From contig PKUY01000249.1 of NCBI GenBank assembly GCA_003131705.1, positions 9,115 to 16,894 of the forward strand: a stretch of DNA of 7,780 nt. Reading direction: 5' to 3'. Shown piece after piece: positions 1-6,088 of the stretch. This stretch comes from Acidobacteriota bacterium. GTDB lineage: Bacteria > Acidobacteriota > Terriglobia > Acidiferrales > UBA7541. The notes beneath the pieces were generated by a model. It saw only the letters and a program-made list of their open reading frames with translations. It ran no database searches and was not told the origin of the DNA. The number at the start of each line of letters is the position of its first letter. Position 1 is the first letter of the stretch. A program made the translations under genes and the position numbers.

Positions 1-2
1 AC

Positions 3-374
3 GCAGAGGACAAGCGCGCGACCGGCATACTCATCCGCACGCCGGATTCGCAGTATCTATGGAGAATCCGCGCCGCAGGTTTTGTCGAGAGGTCAAATGA
101 CGGCGGCGCTACCTGGCACGGAGAATTACCCAATCCGAATGCGCACCTTCTCGCGGGCTCGGCTCCGTCCGCGCAGACCTGCTGGGTGGTCGGCAACGGC
201 GGCGTGATTTTCCTGACTCAGGATGGATCTATTTGGACGACAATTTCGCCGCCCGTGACTGCGGATTTTGTCGCAGTCGCAGCCAAGGATGCATCCTCGG
301 CGACTGTCACCGCGGCGGATGGCCGCAAATTCGCAACCAGCGACGCCGGCAAGCACTGGACTCCTGTCCAATAA
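3..374 (+). CDS. Ycf48/BNR-like beta-propeller protein, C-terminal part (5' end outside window)
   Basis: The open frame enters from the left edge and ends at TAA 372-374, leaving 123 residues. Three Asp-box/BNR-like turns are visible: SNDGGATW at residues 31-38, TQDGSIW at 72-78 and TSDAGKHW at 112-119, with CWVVGNGGVIF between the first two. This pattern of short beta blades, each closing with a D-G-x-x-W turn, is typical of Ycf48-like (photosystem II assembly factor HCF136-like) propellers. In non-photosynthetic bacteria such domains are widespread, often exported or at the C-terminus of membrane-anchored proteins. The N-terminal part is missing, so any anchor or partner domain cannot be judged. 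The next gene is 89 bp downstream on the same strand, without an evident terminator between them, so cotranscription is possible. The specific function is unknown; the fold assignment is fairly secure. Confidence 0.72.
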   Translation, partial: AEDKRATGILIRTPDSQYLWRIRAAGFVERSNDGGATWHGELPNPNAHLLAGSAPSAQTCWVVGNGGVIFLTQDGSIWTTISPPVTADFVAVAAKDASSATVTAADGRKFATSDAGKHWTPVQ

Positions 375-448
375 CCCGCGCAACCGCGGCAAATCAGGCC
401 GCAAGAAATTCGGCGCTCACCGTTCTAACCTTGAAGCGAAGTTCACGC

Positions 449-456
449 GAAGGAGA
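449..456 (+). promoter_or_regulatory. Shine-Dalgarno site of the DUF4139-type gene
   Basis: GAAGGAGA is a strong match to the anti-Shine-Dalgarno complement and lies 7 nt before the ATG at 464. It decides the start. The frame is open further upstream to 233, but that part overlaps the preceding gene and has no such site or signal peptide. Confidence 0.8.
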
Positions 457-463
457 CAGCCCC

Positions 464-1939
464 ATGTCATCACGCAACGTACGATTTGTCAGCGCAGGAG
501 CCCTGGCAGCAATCCTCTTGTTCTTACCACTCGCAGGAAAACTGAATGAAGCTCATGCGGCGGCGCCCAATGTCGAAAGCCAGGCAAAGGCGGATGCCGC
601 AGCCACGACGGAAAAAGATCAGTCGGATTTGTCCGTGACTGTTTACAACTCGAATATCGCGCTCGTGCGCGACGTCCGCCAGATCCACCTGCAATCGGGA
701 GTATTCCCGCTGCGATTCGAAGATGTCGCTGCGTCGATCAATCCCGCGACCGTGCATTTTCGCTCGCTTACCGATCCCACGAAGCTAAACGTCGTCGAAC
801 AAAACTACGAATACGATTTGCTCGACCCGCAAAAACTATTGCAGAAATATGTCGGCCGGGAGGTCACGTTCGAGTGGCAGGGAATGGAGACCAAGGCTTT
901 GTTGCTTTCCGACAACGGCGGCCCGGTATGGAAAATCGGCAATCAAATTGTCACGGGGCTGAGCGTGGGTTCCTACCGCTTTCCGGAGCTGCCGGACAAT
1001 CTCTATAGCCGGCCAACACTCGTGTGGACCCTCGATAATCGTGGCGCCGATGCGCAGCGTGTCGAGGCTTCCTATCTCACCGGCAACATGAACTGGAACG
1101 CGGACTTCGTGCTTACGGTGGCGCGCGACGAGAAGAGCGCGGATCTCGATGGCTGGGTCACACTCGTGAATAACAGCGGTGCGGCGTACCACGAAGTGAA
1201 GCTGCAACTTGTGGCGGGTGAACTCCACCGGACGCCGCAGGCCATGGACGAAGAGCGCGACATGCTCGTGAAAAATATGGCTGCACCGGCATCGAGAGTA
1301 CAATTCGCACAGGAATCATTTTCCGAATATCACCTCTACACGCTTGATCGGCGCACTTCCATTCAAAATAACGAATCGAAGCAAATCAGCTTGCTCACGG
1401 CGACGAGCGTGCCGGTGGAAAAATATCTCGCGGTTGACGGGCAGCAACCCTACTACTACCGCAACCCGCAGGGAATCGGGAACGCGATCCCGCAGCCGGT
1501 GAAGGTTTTTTATCGCTTCAAGAACGAACAGAAAGCAGGGCTCGGAATGCCGCTGCCTGCCGGGACAGTTCGCGTCTATCAGGCCGATTCTCGCGGAGGA
1601 GCGCAATTCGCCGGCGAGGACACGATCAGCCATACGCCGAAAGACGAGACCCTGCGAATTTATGTCGGCAATGCGTTCGATGTCGTTTGCGAGCGCAAGC
1701 AGACCGACTACAAAAAGCTCGCGAGCGATCTCTTCGAGATGGAATATCAGATCACGCTGAGGAACCACAAGGACGGGCCGGTAACCGTGGAAGTGCGCGA
1801 GCCCATCGGCGGCGATTGGGAAGTCGTGAACTCCAATTACAAATGGACGAAGGTCGATTCATCGACGATTGGATTTCAAATTCCGGTGGACAACGACGGC
1901 ACAGCGACGCTGGATTATCGAGTGCGCGTGAAGTGGTAG
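464..1939 (+). CDS. Secreted DUF4139 domain-containing protein
   Basis: The ATG at 464 follows a strong ribosome binding site and gives 491 aa. Residues 1-32 form a signal peptide: a basic N-region, a hydrophobic core AGALAAILLFLPLAG, and a likely cut after AHA. The mature part opens with a strand motif, LSVTVYNSNIALVRDVRQI (residues 56-74). It then has LRFEDVAASINPATVHFRSL (83-102), the block SYLTGNMNWNADFVLTV (203-219), LDGWVTLVNNSGAAYHEVKL (228-247) and a C-terminal beta block starting VEVREPIGGDWEVV (442-455). These match my memory of the DUF4139 family, in which the W-x-A-x-Y/F and N-x-S-G signatures recur; no profile search was possible. The protein appears almost entirely beta and has no visible catalytic motif or membrane segment after the signal. 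It is probably periplasmic or surface-exposed. The family role is not established. The gene ends 19 bp from the stop of the opposing TPR-like gene. Confidence 0.8.
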   Translation: MSSRNVRFVSAGALAAILLFLPLAGKLNEAHAAAPNVESQAKADAAATTEKDQSDLSVTVYNSNIALVRDVRQIHLQSGVFPLRFEDVAASINPATVHFRSLTDPTKLNVVEQNYEYDLLDPQKLLQKYVGREVTFEWQGMETKALLLSDNGGPVWKIGNQIVTGLSVGSYRFPELPDNLYSRPTLVWTLDNRGADAQRVEASYLTGNMNWNADFVLTVARDEKSADLDGWVTLVNNSGAAYHEVKLQLVAGELHRTPQAMDEERDMLVKNMAAPASRVQFAQESFSEYHLYTLDRRTSIQNNESKQISLLTATSVPVEKYLAVDGQQPYYYRNPQGIGNAIPQPVKVFYRFKNEQKAGLGMPLPAGTVRVYQADSRGGAQFAGEDTISHTPKDETLRIYVGNAFDVVCERKQTDYKKLASDLFEMEYQITLRNHKDGPVTVEVREPIGGDWEVVNSNYKWTKVDSSTIGFQIPVDNDGTATLDYRVRVKW

Positions 1940-1958
1940 CCGCGTTACAACGTCCGGC

Positions 1959-2933
1959 TTATGGATTGGTGGACGGAGCGTGATCGACCAGAGCGAGTTC
2001 ATGTCCGAAGAGCGGGTTGGCAGGAAATTCGTTCGCCAAGTCGGCGAGCAAAGCGCGAGCGCGCTCCGGTTTATGCTCGCGCTCGAAGGCCAGCGCGAGA
2101 AAAATTTTCGCAAACGGCTGCAAGTAATGCCCCTGGTCGGCGGCGAGTTGCATTTCCGCGAGCCCGCGTTCGCGGTCACCGTGAACTCCGCCAAACCATA
2201 AAAACGCGCGCTTGTAACTCGGCAGGCAACCGATGATGTAATTGGCCGCGCCCAGCGCGAGATTAGCGTCCTGCGCGGACGGATCGACGGCCAGCAGAGC
2301 CGTAGCCTCAGCGTCGGCTTGCTTCATCAGGCCCAGGCCCGCCATCTGCTTTTTCACGATCAGCGCATCGTAATCGGATTCCATGCCGTCGGTCATCGTG
2401 AGAACGAGCAAACTGTGCGGGTCGCGGGGCTTCGCCTTCAACTGCTTCGTGGCCATGTCCCGCGCGCGCCTGTTTGCGCTAAGAAATTCATCGTTGCGAT
2501 TCTCGCTGGGATTCCCGGCTGCGCCGTTGAGGAATTTCTCATCGTTCAGGAAAAACGCCGACGTAAAAACGCCCTTGGCATTGAATTGTTCGTAAAGGTA
2601 GCTTGCGGCTTCTGCCGCGGTGCCGAGTGGATCGTCCGGCTGCAGATTCTCGTAAGAGACGAAATCGGCACGAGCTCCCTTGAAATTCAATTCGTAGAGT
2701 TTGCGGAAACCCGTGTCCAGGAGTTTGGACGGTTCAGGGGCCTCAGTAAGCGCGTCCTGTGTCTGGGCTGCTGCGGGCGCCGCGCCGCAAAAAAAAGCGC
2801 ATGATGCGGCGGCCACCGCCAGGAAAGCCGCCGTTGCCGTACGGAGCATTGTTGTACGGGACATCGATGCAACGAACAGGCGGTCCCGGAAGAAAATTAG
2901 CGCGTCCGTTCCCGGACGAATTGCGGTGAACAT
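1959..2933 (-). CDS. Exported TPR-like repeat protein of unknown function
   Basis: This frame encodes 324 aa from the ATG at 2933. A GGAG at 2944-2947 lies 10 nt upstream and supports this start. The hydrophobic export segment (residues about 31-56, ending APAAA before Q57) would then have a long 30-residue N-region. The ATG at 2864 (residue 24, MSRTTMLRTATAAF) would give a more ordinary signal peptide but has no visible ribosome binding site. A weak lipobox-like AASC occurs at residues 42-45; with A at -3 it is not convincing. The mature protein is helical and Ala-rich. TPR-like helix pairs are seen in LLDTGFRKLYELNFKGARADF (71-91), the ADAEATALLAVDPSAQDANLALG region (206-228) and IFLALAFEREHKPERARALLADLANEFPANP (277-307). 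It is probably a periplasmic scaffold protein. No enzyme motif is seen. It lies 129 bp downstream of the S9 peptidase on the same strand. Confidence 0.78.
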   Translation of the reverse strand: MFTAIRPGTDALIFFRDRLFVASMSRTTMLRTATAAFLAVAAASCAFFCGAAPAAAQTQDALTEAPEPSKLLDTGFRKLYELNFKGARADFVSYENLQPDDPLGTAAEAASYLYEQFNAKGVFTSAFFLNDEKFLNGAAGNPSENRNDEFLSANRRARDMATKQLKAKPRDPHSLLVLTMTDGMESDYDALIVKKQMAGLGLMKQADAEATALLAVDPSAQDANLALGAANYIIGCLPSYKRAFLWFGGVHGDRERGLAEMQLAADQGHYLQPFAKIFLALAFEREHKPERARALLADLANEFPANPLFGHELALVDHAPSTNP

Positions 2934-2993
2934 TTCAAAATGGCTCCGTTTTCTAATAATACGCTCCTCGAGCGCTCGTCCATAACAAATGCA

Positions 2994-2999
2994 ATTATA
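2994..2999 (-). promoter_or_regulatory. Possible -10 box for the TPR-like gene
   Basis: The minus strand reads TATAAT here, a perfect -10 consensus in a short AT-rich patch within otherwise GC-rich DNA. A start of transcription about 7 nt downstream would leave a leader of roughly 54 nt before the ATG at 2933. I see no recognisable -35 box at 16-18 bp spacing. If real, it lets the TPR-like gene be expressed separately from the upstream peptidase gene. Confidence 0.4.
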
Positions 3000-3062
3000 T
3001 TGAAATAATTCCGGGCGCGACTGGTTGTATGCCGGGCCATTGTCCTAGATGGCATTCGGACC

Positions 3063-5321
3063 CTAGAGGTTATTCAGCAAGAAATCGGTGATGGCCTTGA
3101 AAAGCTGGATGCGCGCCGGTGAATCTTCCATGCTGTGGCCGCGGCCGGGAAAAATCAGCAGGCGATCGGGATATTTCCCGGCGAGTATAAGCTCGTTGAC
3201 TATTTCTGATGTATTCGAAAAGTGCACGTTATCGTCGCCGGTGGCATGAGCGAGCAGCAGCTTGCTCTTTAGTTGTGCGGCCTGGCTCACCGGCGAACTA
3301 TTCTTGTATCCCTCGGGATTATCCTGCGGGCGGCCCATGTAGCGTTCCGTGTAAATGGTGTCATAGAGGCGCCAATCGCTTACCGGCGCAATCGCAACGC
3401 CCACCTTGAAAACATCCGGCGCGTTGAACAGTGCCTCAAGCGTCATGGTGCCGCCGTAGCTCCATCCCCAGATACCGATCCGCGAGGTGTCCACGTACGA
3501 AAGCGATTTGAGATATTTAACGCCCCTGAGCTGGTCTTGGAGTTCAACCTGACCGAAGCGATGGTAGATCGGAGTTTCAAACGCGTGGCCACGATAATAG
3601 GAGCCACGATTATCGAGCGTGAAAATAATGTAGCCTTTCTGGGCCATCATCTCGAGCCACAGGAAATCGATGCCGCCCCATTCGTGGCGAACGTTTTGCA
3701 CGTGGGGCCCGCCATAGACATCGATCAGCACGGGATACTTCCGCGATGTATCGAAATCTGGCGGACGGATGATCGAAGCGCGAAGCTTCGCGCCGTCATC
3801 GGTCAAAAGATCGAGGAATTCAACGGGCGAAAGATGGTAATCGCCAAGCGCGGGAACTTTGTTTTCATTCAGCACCGCGACATGCTTGCCGTCGATGCGA
3901 TAGACGTCCTGGCGCGGCGGCGTCATCGCGTTCGAATAGGCGTCTTCGAATGCGGAAGCGTCGGGCGCTATCAGAACCCCGTGAGTGCCCGCGTCGCGCG
4001 TGATCTGAGTGATGCTCTTGTCCTGCAATGAAAGGCGGTAGAGCTGCGTGTCGCTGACTTCGTCTTTGTTGGAAAGAAAATAGATTAAGCCGTGCGTTTC
4101 GTCAACGGCCGGGTGGCTTGCAGAGCCTGGTCCGAATCCTCCATCTCCGGTAATTCCCCAATCGCCGTTGGTCAACTGCTCGAGCTGGCGGCCAGAAAGA
4201 TCGTAGAGGTAGTAATGGCGGAAACCGGTGCGTTCGCTCGACCAGAGGAAGCGCTTGTTGTCGGAAAAAAAGTAGAGGTCGTCAGCGATGTTGATCCAGT
4301 ATTTGTCGGTCTCGGTGAGGATTGTTTCGGAAGCGCCGGTGGCGGCGTCGCAGAAAAGCAGATCGAGCTGGTTTTGCGCGCGGTTCAGACGCTCGATCGC
4401 GACACGGCGGCTATCCTGCAGCCAAACGACGCGAGAGAGATAGACGTCCGAGTCCGCTCCGGTATCCATCGATTTCGTTTCGCCGCCTGCGATCGGGACG
4501 ACGCCGACACGCACGACTGGGTTCGCTTCCCCTGCTTGGGGGAAGCGCGTGTATTCGACTGCTCCAACAGCCGAGCTCATATCAATGAGGGGATAACGCG
4601 CGACAGGGCGCTCGTCCATTTCGTAGTACGCGATCTTCGAGGAATCGGGCGACCACCAGTAGGCCGTTGTCGAATCAAGTTCTTCGGGATAGACCCAATC
4701 GAGCTGGCCTTTCAGAACTTCCTCGCTGCCGCCGGTCGTCAGAGCTTTTGTTTCGCCTGTTGCGACGCTGACGACCCAGAGATTTGAATTGCGCACGAAG
4801 CTGACCCACTTGCCGTCGGGCGAAAATTTGGGGTCTTGAATATCCCCGCGATCGGGCGCGGTGTTGCCGACAACGGTGACGAGCGGTTTTGGAGTCAGCG
4901 ATTTCGGTGCCATCGACTTCAAATCCAGGAGCACGAGATTGCTGCCGCCCACGAAGAGCAGCGCGTCACCGGTGGGCGACCATAGATAATTCTCGGCTTG
5001 GACGCGGCCGAGGCCGGTGGACTGAATAGCTTTCGTCTCCGGGGGCTGCAGGACGTCCTCAATCACGTGGGCTTTCACGAGTACTTTCCGCTCGCCCGTG
5101 GCGGCGTCCATGGTCATCATTTCCACGCCGGAGGGATGGCGCTCGAGATACGAGATGCGCTTTCCGTCGGGGCTCCATTCGACGCCCGAAGTGAGGTAGC
5201 CACTTAGGCTGGGCGCGCCGTAAATGCGCTCGACGGTCAGCGATTTTGCTCCGCCAGGGCGGGCAAGCGAAGGCGCTGCGCCGAAGGCCAGGGTGAGAGC
5301 GACGAGCAAGATTAGGCGCAA
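3063..5321 (-). CDS. Dipeptidyl-peptidase IV-like prolyl peptidase, family S9
   Basis: Serine peptidase predicted to remove N-terminal X-Pro dipeptides in the periplasm. From the TTG at 5321 it has 752 aa, the usual DPP IV size. Residues 1-20 are a clean signal peptide (MRLILLVALTLAFGAAPSLA). An N-terminal propeller carries WSPDGK/FSPDGK blades (about 49, 166 and 222) and DWVYPEE (208-214), whose E213/E214 correspond to the double Glu that binds the substrate amino terminus in DPP IV. The C-terminal alpha/beta-hydrolase domain has DVYGGP with Y536 (oxyanion tyrosine), GWSYGG with nucleophile S621, YDTIYTERYMG with Y653/Y657, GDDNVHF with D696 and N698, and GRGH with H729. The catalytic triad is thus S621-D696-H729. 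Start choice: GGGGGGAG at 5334-5341 is 12 nt before this TTG. A TTG at 5345 (MRGERFPALRL) is the alternative. The ATGs at 5636 and 5708 add over 100 residues of low-complexity, repeat-containing sequence and are unlikely. Stop TAG at 3063-3065. Confidence 0.92.
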   Translation of the reverse strand: MRLILLVALTLAFGAAPSLARPGGAKSLTVERIYGAPSLSGYLTSGVEWSPDGKRISYLERHPSGVEMMTMDAATGERKVLVKAHVIEDVLQPPETKAIQSTGLGRVQAENYLWSPTGDALLFVGGSNLVLLDLKSMAPKSLTPKPLVTVVGNTAPDRGDIQDPKFSPDGKWVSFVRNSNLWVVSVATGETKALTTGGSEEVLKGQLDWVYPEELDSTTAYWWSPDSSKIAYYEMDERPVARYPLIDMSSAVGAVEYTRFPQAGEANPVVRVGVVPIAGGETKSMDTGADSDVYLSRVVWLQDSRRVAIERLNRAQNQLDLLFCDAATGASETILTETDKYWINIADDLYFFSDNKRFLWSSERTGFRHYYLYDLSGRQLEQLTNGDWGITGDGGFGPGSASHPAVDETHGLIYFLSNKDEVSDTQLYRLSLQDKSITQITRDAGTHGVLIAPDASAFEDAYSNAMTPPRQDVYRIDGKHVAVLNENKVPALGDYHLSPVEFLDLLTDDGAKLRASIIRPPDFDTSRKYPVLIDVYGGPHVQNVRHEWGGIDFLWLEMMAQKGYIIFTLDNRGSYYRGHAFETPIYHRFGQVELQDQLRGVKYLKSLSYVDTSRIGIWGWSYGGTMTLEALFNAPDVFKVGVAIAPVSDWRLYDTIYTERYMGRPQDNPEGYKNSSPVSQAAQLKSKLLLAHATGDDNVHFSNTSEIVNELILAGKYPDRLLIFPGRGHSMEDSPARIQLFKAITDFLLNNL

Positions 5322-5347
5322 GGCTGGGAAACGCTCCCCCCTCAAAA

Positions 5348-5426
5348 TGTTGCGATTAGAACCAAGCTCGACCGTTTCGTTGCGATGAGTTAGAGGGGAT
5401 TCTAATAACGGGATGTCGCGATTAGG
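5348..5426. repeat. Three imperfect copies of a TGTTGCGATTAG-like motif upstream of the peptidase start
   Basis: On the plus strand TGTTGCGATTAGA begins at 5348, CGTTGCGATGAG at 5378 and TGTCGCGATTAGG at 5414. All are in the same orientation, with start-to-start distances of 30 and 36 bp. Copy 1 and copy 3 differ at only two of 13 positions. On the coding strand of the peptidase they read as CTAATCGCAACA-type sites within about 100 bp upstream of its start. This is a typical place for tandem regulator-binding sites, but the regulator is unknown, and chance or decayed repeats remain possible. Confidence 0.4.
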
Positions 5427-5526
5427 AATTGGAGACTGGACCCCTGAGGCGATGCGAGCGCCACCGCGGCTGGGACGGACGGCAGCCTGACTATGCGGCA
5501 CTGTACTTGAATGCGCCGCGAAAAGC

Positions 5527-5551
5527 CTCGCCCCAAAAAAGCTGGGGCGAG
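5527..5551. repeat. Perfect 9-bp-stem hairpin, REP-like or weak terminator
   Basis: CTCGCCCCA (5527-5535) and TGGGGCGAG (5543-5551) are exact inverted repeats around a 7-nt A-rich loop. Read on the minus strand the loop is T-rich, and the stem is followed by GCTTTTCGC, which is only a weak U tract. It could therefore be a poor intrinsic terminator or attenuator ahead of the peptidase gene. A dispersed REP-type palindrome fits equally well. The structure lies inside the upstream extension of the peptidase frame, which argues against that extension being coding. Confidence 0.5.
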
Positions 5552-5714
5552 CTACATCCACTTCAACTTCTCCGGGTAGCTTTGCAAGGTCGGCCGCCCG
5601 ATCCGACGCCCGGTCCAACGAAGGACACTCTCGCATTCCTGCTCCTAACTGGGGCGAAGATGCTGGTACCCGATTCAGGCTAGCACAAAGAGGATTCGGT
5701 TTTGTCAAGCGAGT

Positions 5715-5800
5715 CGTGTGGACTGTGCCGCGCCTACGGCGCTGGGGGAGTGTCTTGCCAGCCCCCGATCAGGCTTGGGAGTCGGCGGCACGCGTGTGGA
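5715..5800. mobile_element. Putative MITE-like miniature element with 8-bp flanking direct repeats
   Basis: Exact direct repeats CGTGTGGA lie at 5715-5722 and 5793-5800, and between them is a 70-bp segment (5723-5792). Its ends carry inverted repeats: GTGCCGC at 5725-5731 and GCGGCAC at 5785-5791. Inside are two smaller hairpins: GCGCC-TAC-GGCGC (5730-5742, sharing two bases with the outer arm) and GGGGG (5744-5748) with CCCCC (5762-5766). The segment can thus fold as a closed branched structure and codes for nothing. Terminal inverted repeats directly bordered by a short direct repeat are the expected footprint of transposition with an 8-bp target-site duplication. The terminal repeat is short, so a chance arrangement or a REP-type element cannot be excluded. 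Confidence 0.42.
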
Positions 5801-5989
5801 TGATGCCGCTGTTTCTGCAATTTGCAGAGTTCACGAGCAAAGGCTCAGCCAATTCGCGGGCACTCCCGCCGCAGAAAGCACGCCTGCTGAGCCATTCGCG
5901 CAACCGGCCTGAAATCAGCCAGTCCGGGCTCACTTCTTTGTTCATAAAACGGCAAGCCCCACCCCCTGCTAGCAAAGCAACGCAAACTC

Positions 5990-6009
5990 AAGCGGCGCGA
6001 AGGCCGCTT
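5990..6009. repeat. Hairpin just upstream of the xerC -10 box
   Basis: AAGCGGC (5990-5996) and GCCGCTT (6003-6009) are perfect 7-bp inverted repeats around a 6-nt loop GCGAAG. It ends 12 bp before the TATAAT box and so covers the place where a -35 element would be. It could be an operator-like palindrome for a regulator of xerC. No T tract follows on the plus strand, so it is not a typical terminator. Confidence 0.42.
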
Positions 6010-6021
6010 CCGGGATCACAC

Positions 6022-6027
6022 TATAAT
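6022..6027 (+). promoter_or_regulatory. Probable -10 box of xerC
   Basis: TATAAT is a perfect -10 match, 61 bp before the xerC ATG at 6089. Transcription would begin near 6034, just about at a GTG (6032) that also opens the xerC frame, which speaks for the ATG at 6089 as the true start. No good -35 hexamer is visible at 16-18 bp spacing; that position is occupied by an inverted repeat. Confidence 0.5.
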
Positions 6028-6088
6028 TCGGGTGCTCCTCGTCCGTAAGCAAGTTCGTAACAGCAGTCGGGGCAATGGGCTAAACGCA

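Larger units (their letters stand above)
5322..6088. other. Long non-coding region between the divergent peptidase and xerC genes
   Basis: About 767 bp without a credible gene. Open frames exist here on both strands, including the upstream extension of the peptidase frame and a plus-strand frame at 5716-6048, but they lack a ribosome binding site, protein-like composition or any recognisable motif. What it holds, left to right: three imperfect repeats (5348-5426), a perfect hairpin (5527-5551), a MITE-like 70-bp structure with 8-bp flanking repeats (5715-5800), a second hairpin (5990-6009) and a TATAAT box (6022-6027). The region must also carry the peptidase promoter, which I could not place. 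Confidence 0.7.

Noticed and set aside
233..463. Upstream extension of the DUF4139-type frame to an ATG at 233
   Set aside because: It overlaps the Ycf48-like gene in another frame, and the ATG at 464 has both a strong ribosome binding site and a signal peptide.
3273..4787. Long plus-strand open frames (3273-4031 and 4092-4787) opposite the S9 peptidase gene
   Set aside because: They are antisense to a gene with complete catalytic motifs, show no recognisable domain or ribosome binding site, and have the Arg/Val/Ile-rich composition expected of the reverse complement of a GC-rich gene.
5348..5426. CRISPR-like array formed by the three short repeats
   Set aside because: Only three imperfect copies of about 13 bp with unequal spacing, and no cas genes in the window.
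5716..6048. Plus-strand open frame of 110 codons in the spacer before xerC
   Set aside because: No ribosome binding site, Pro/Arg/Ala/Ser-rich composition, and it runs through the MITE-like structure and the xerC promoter.
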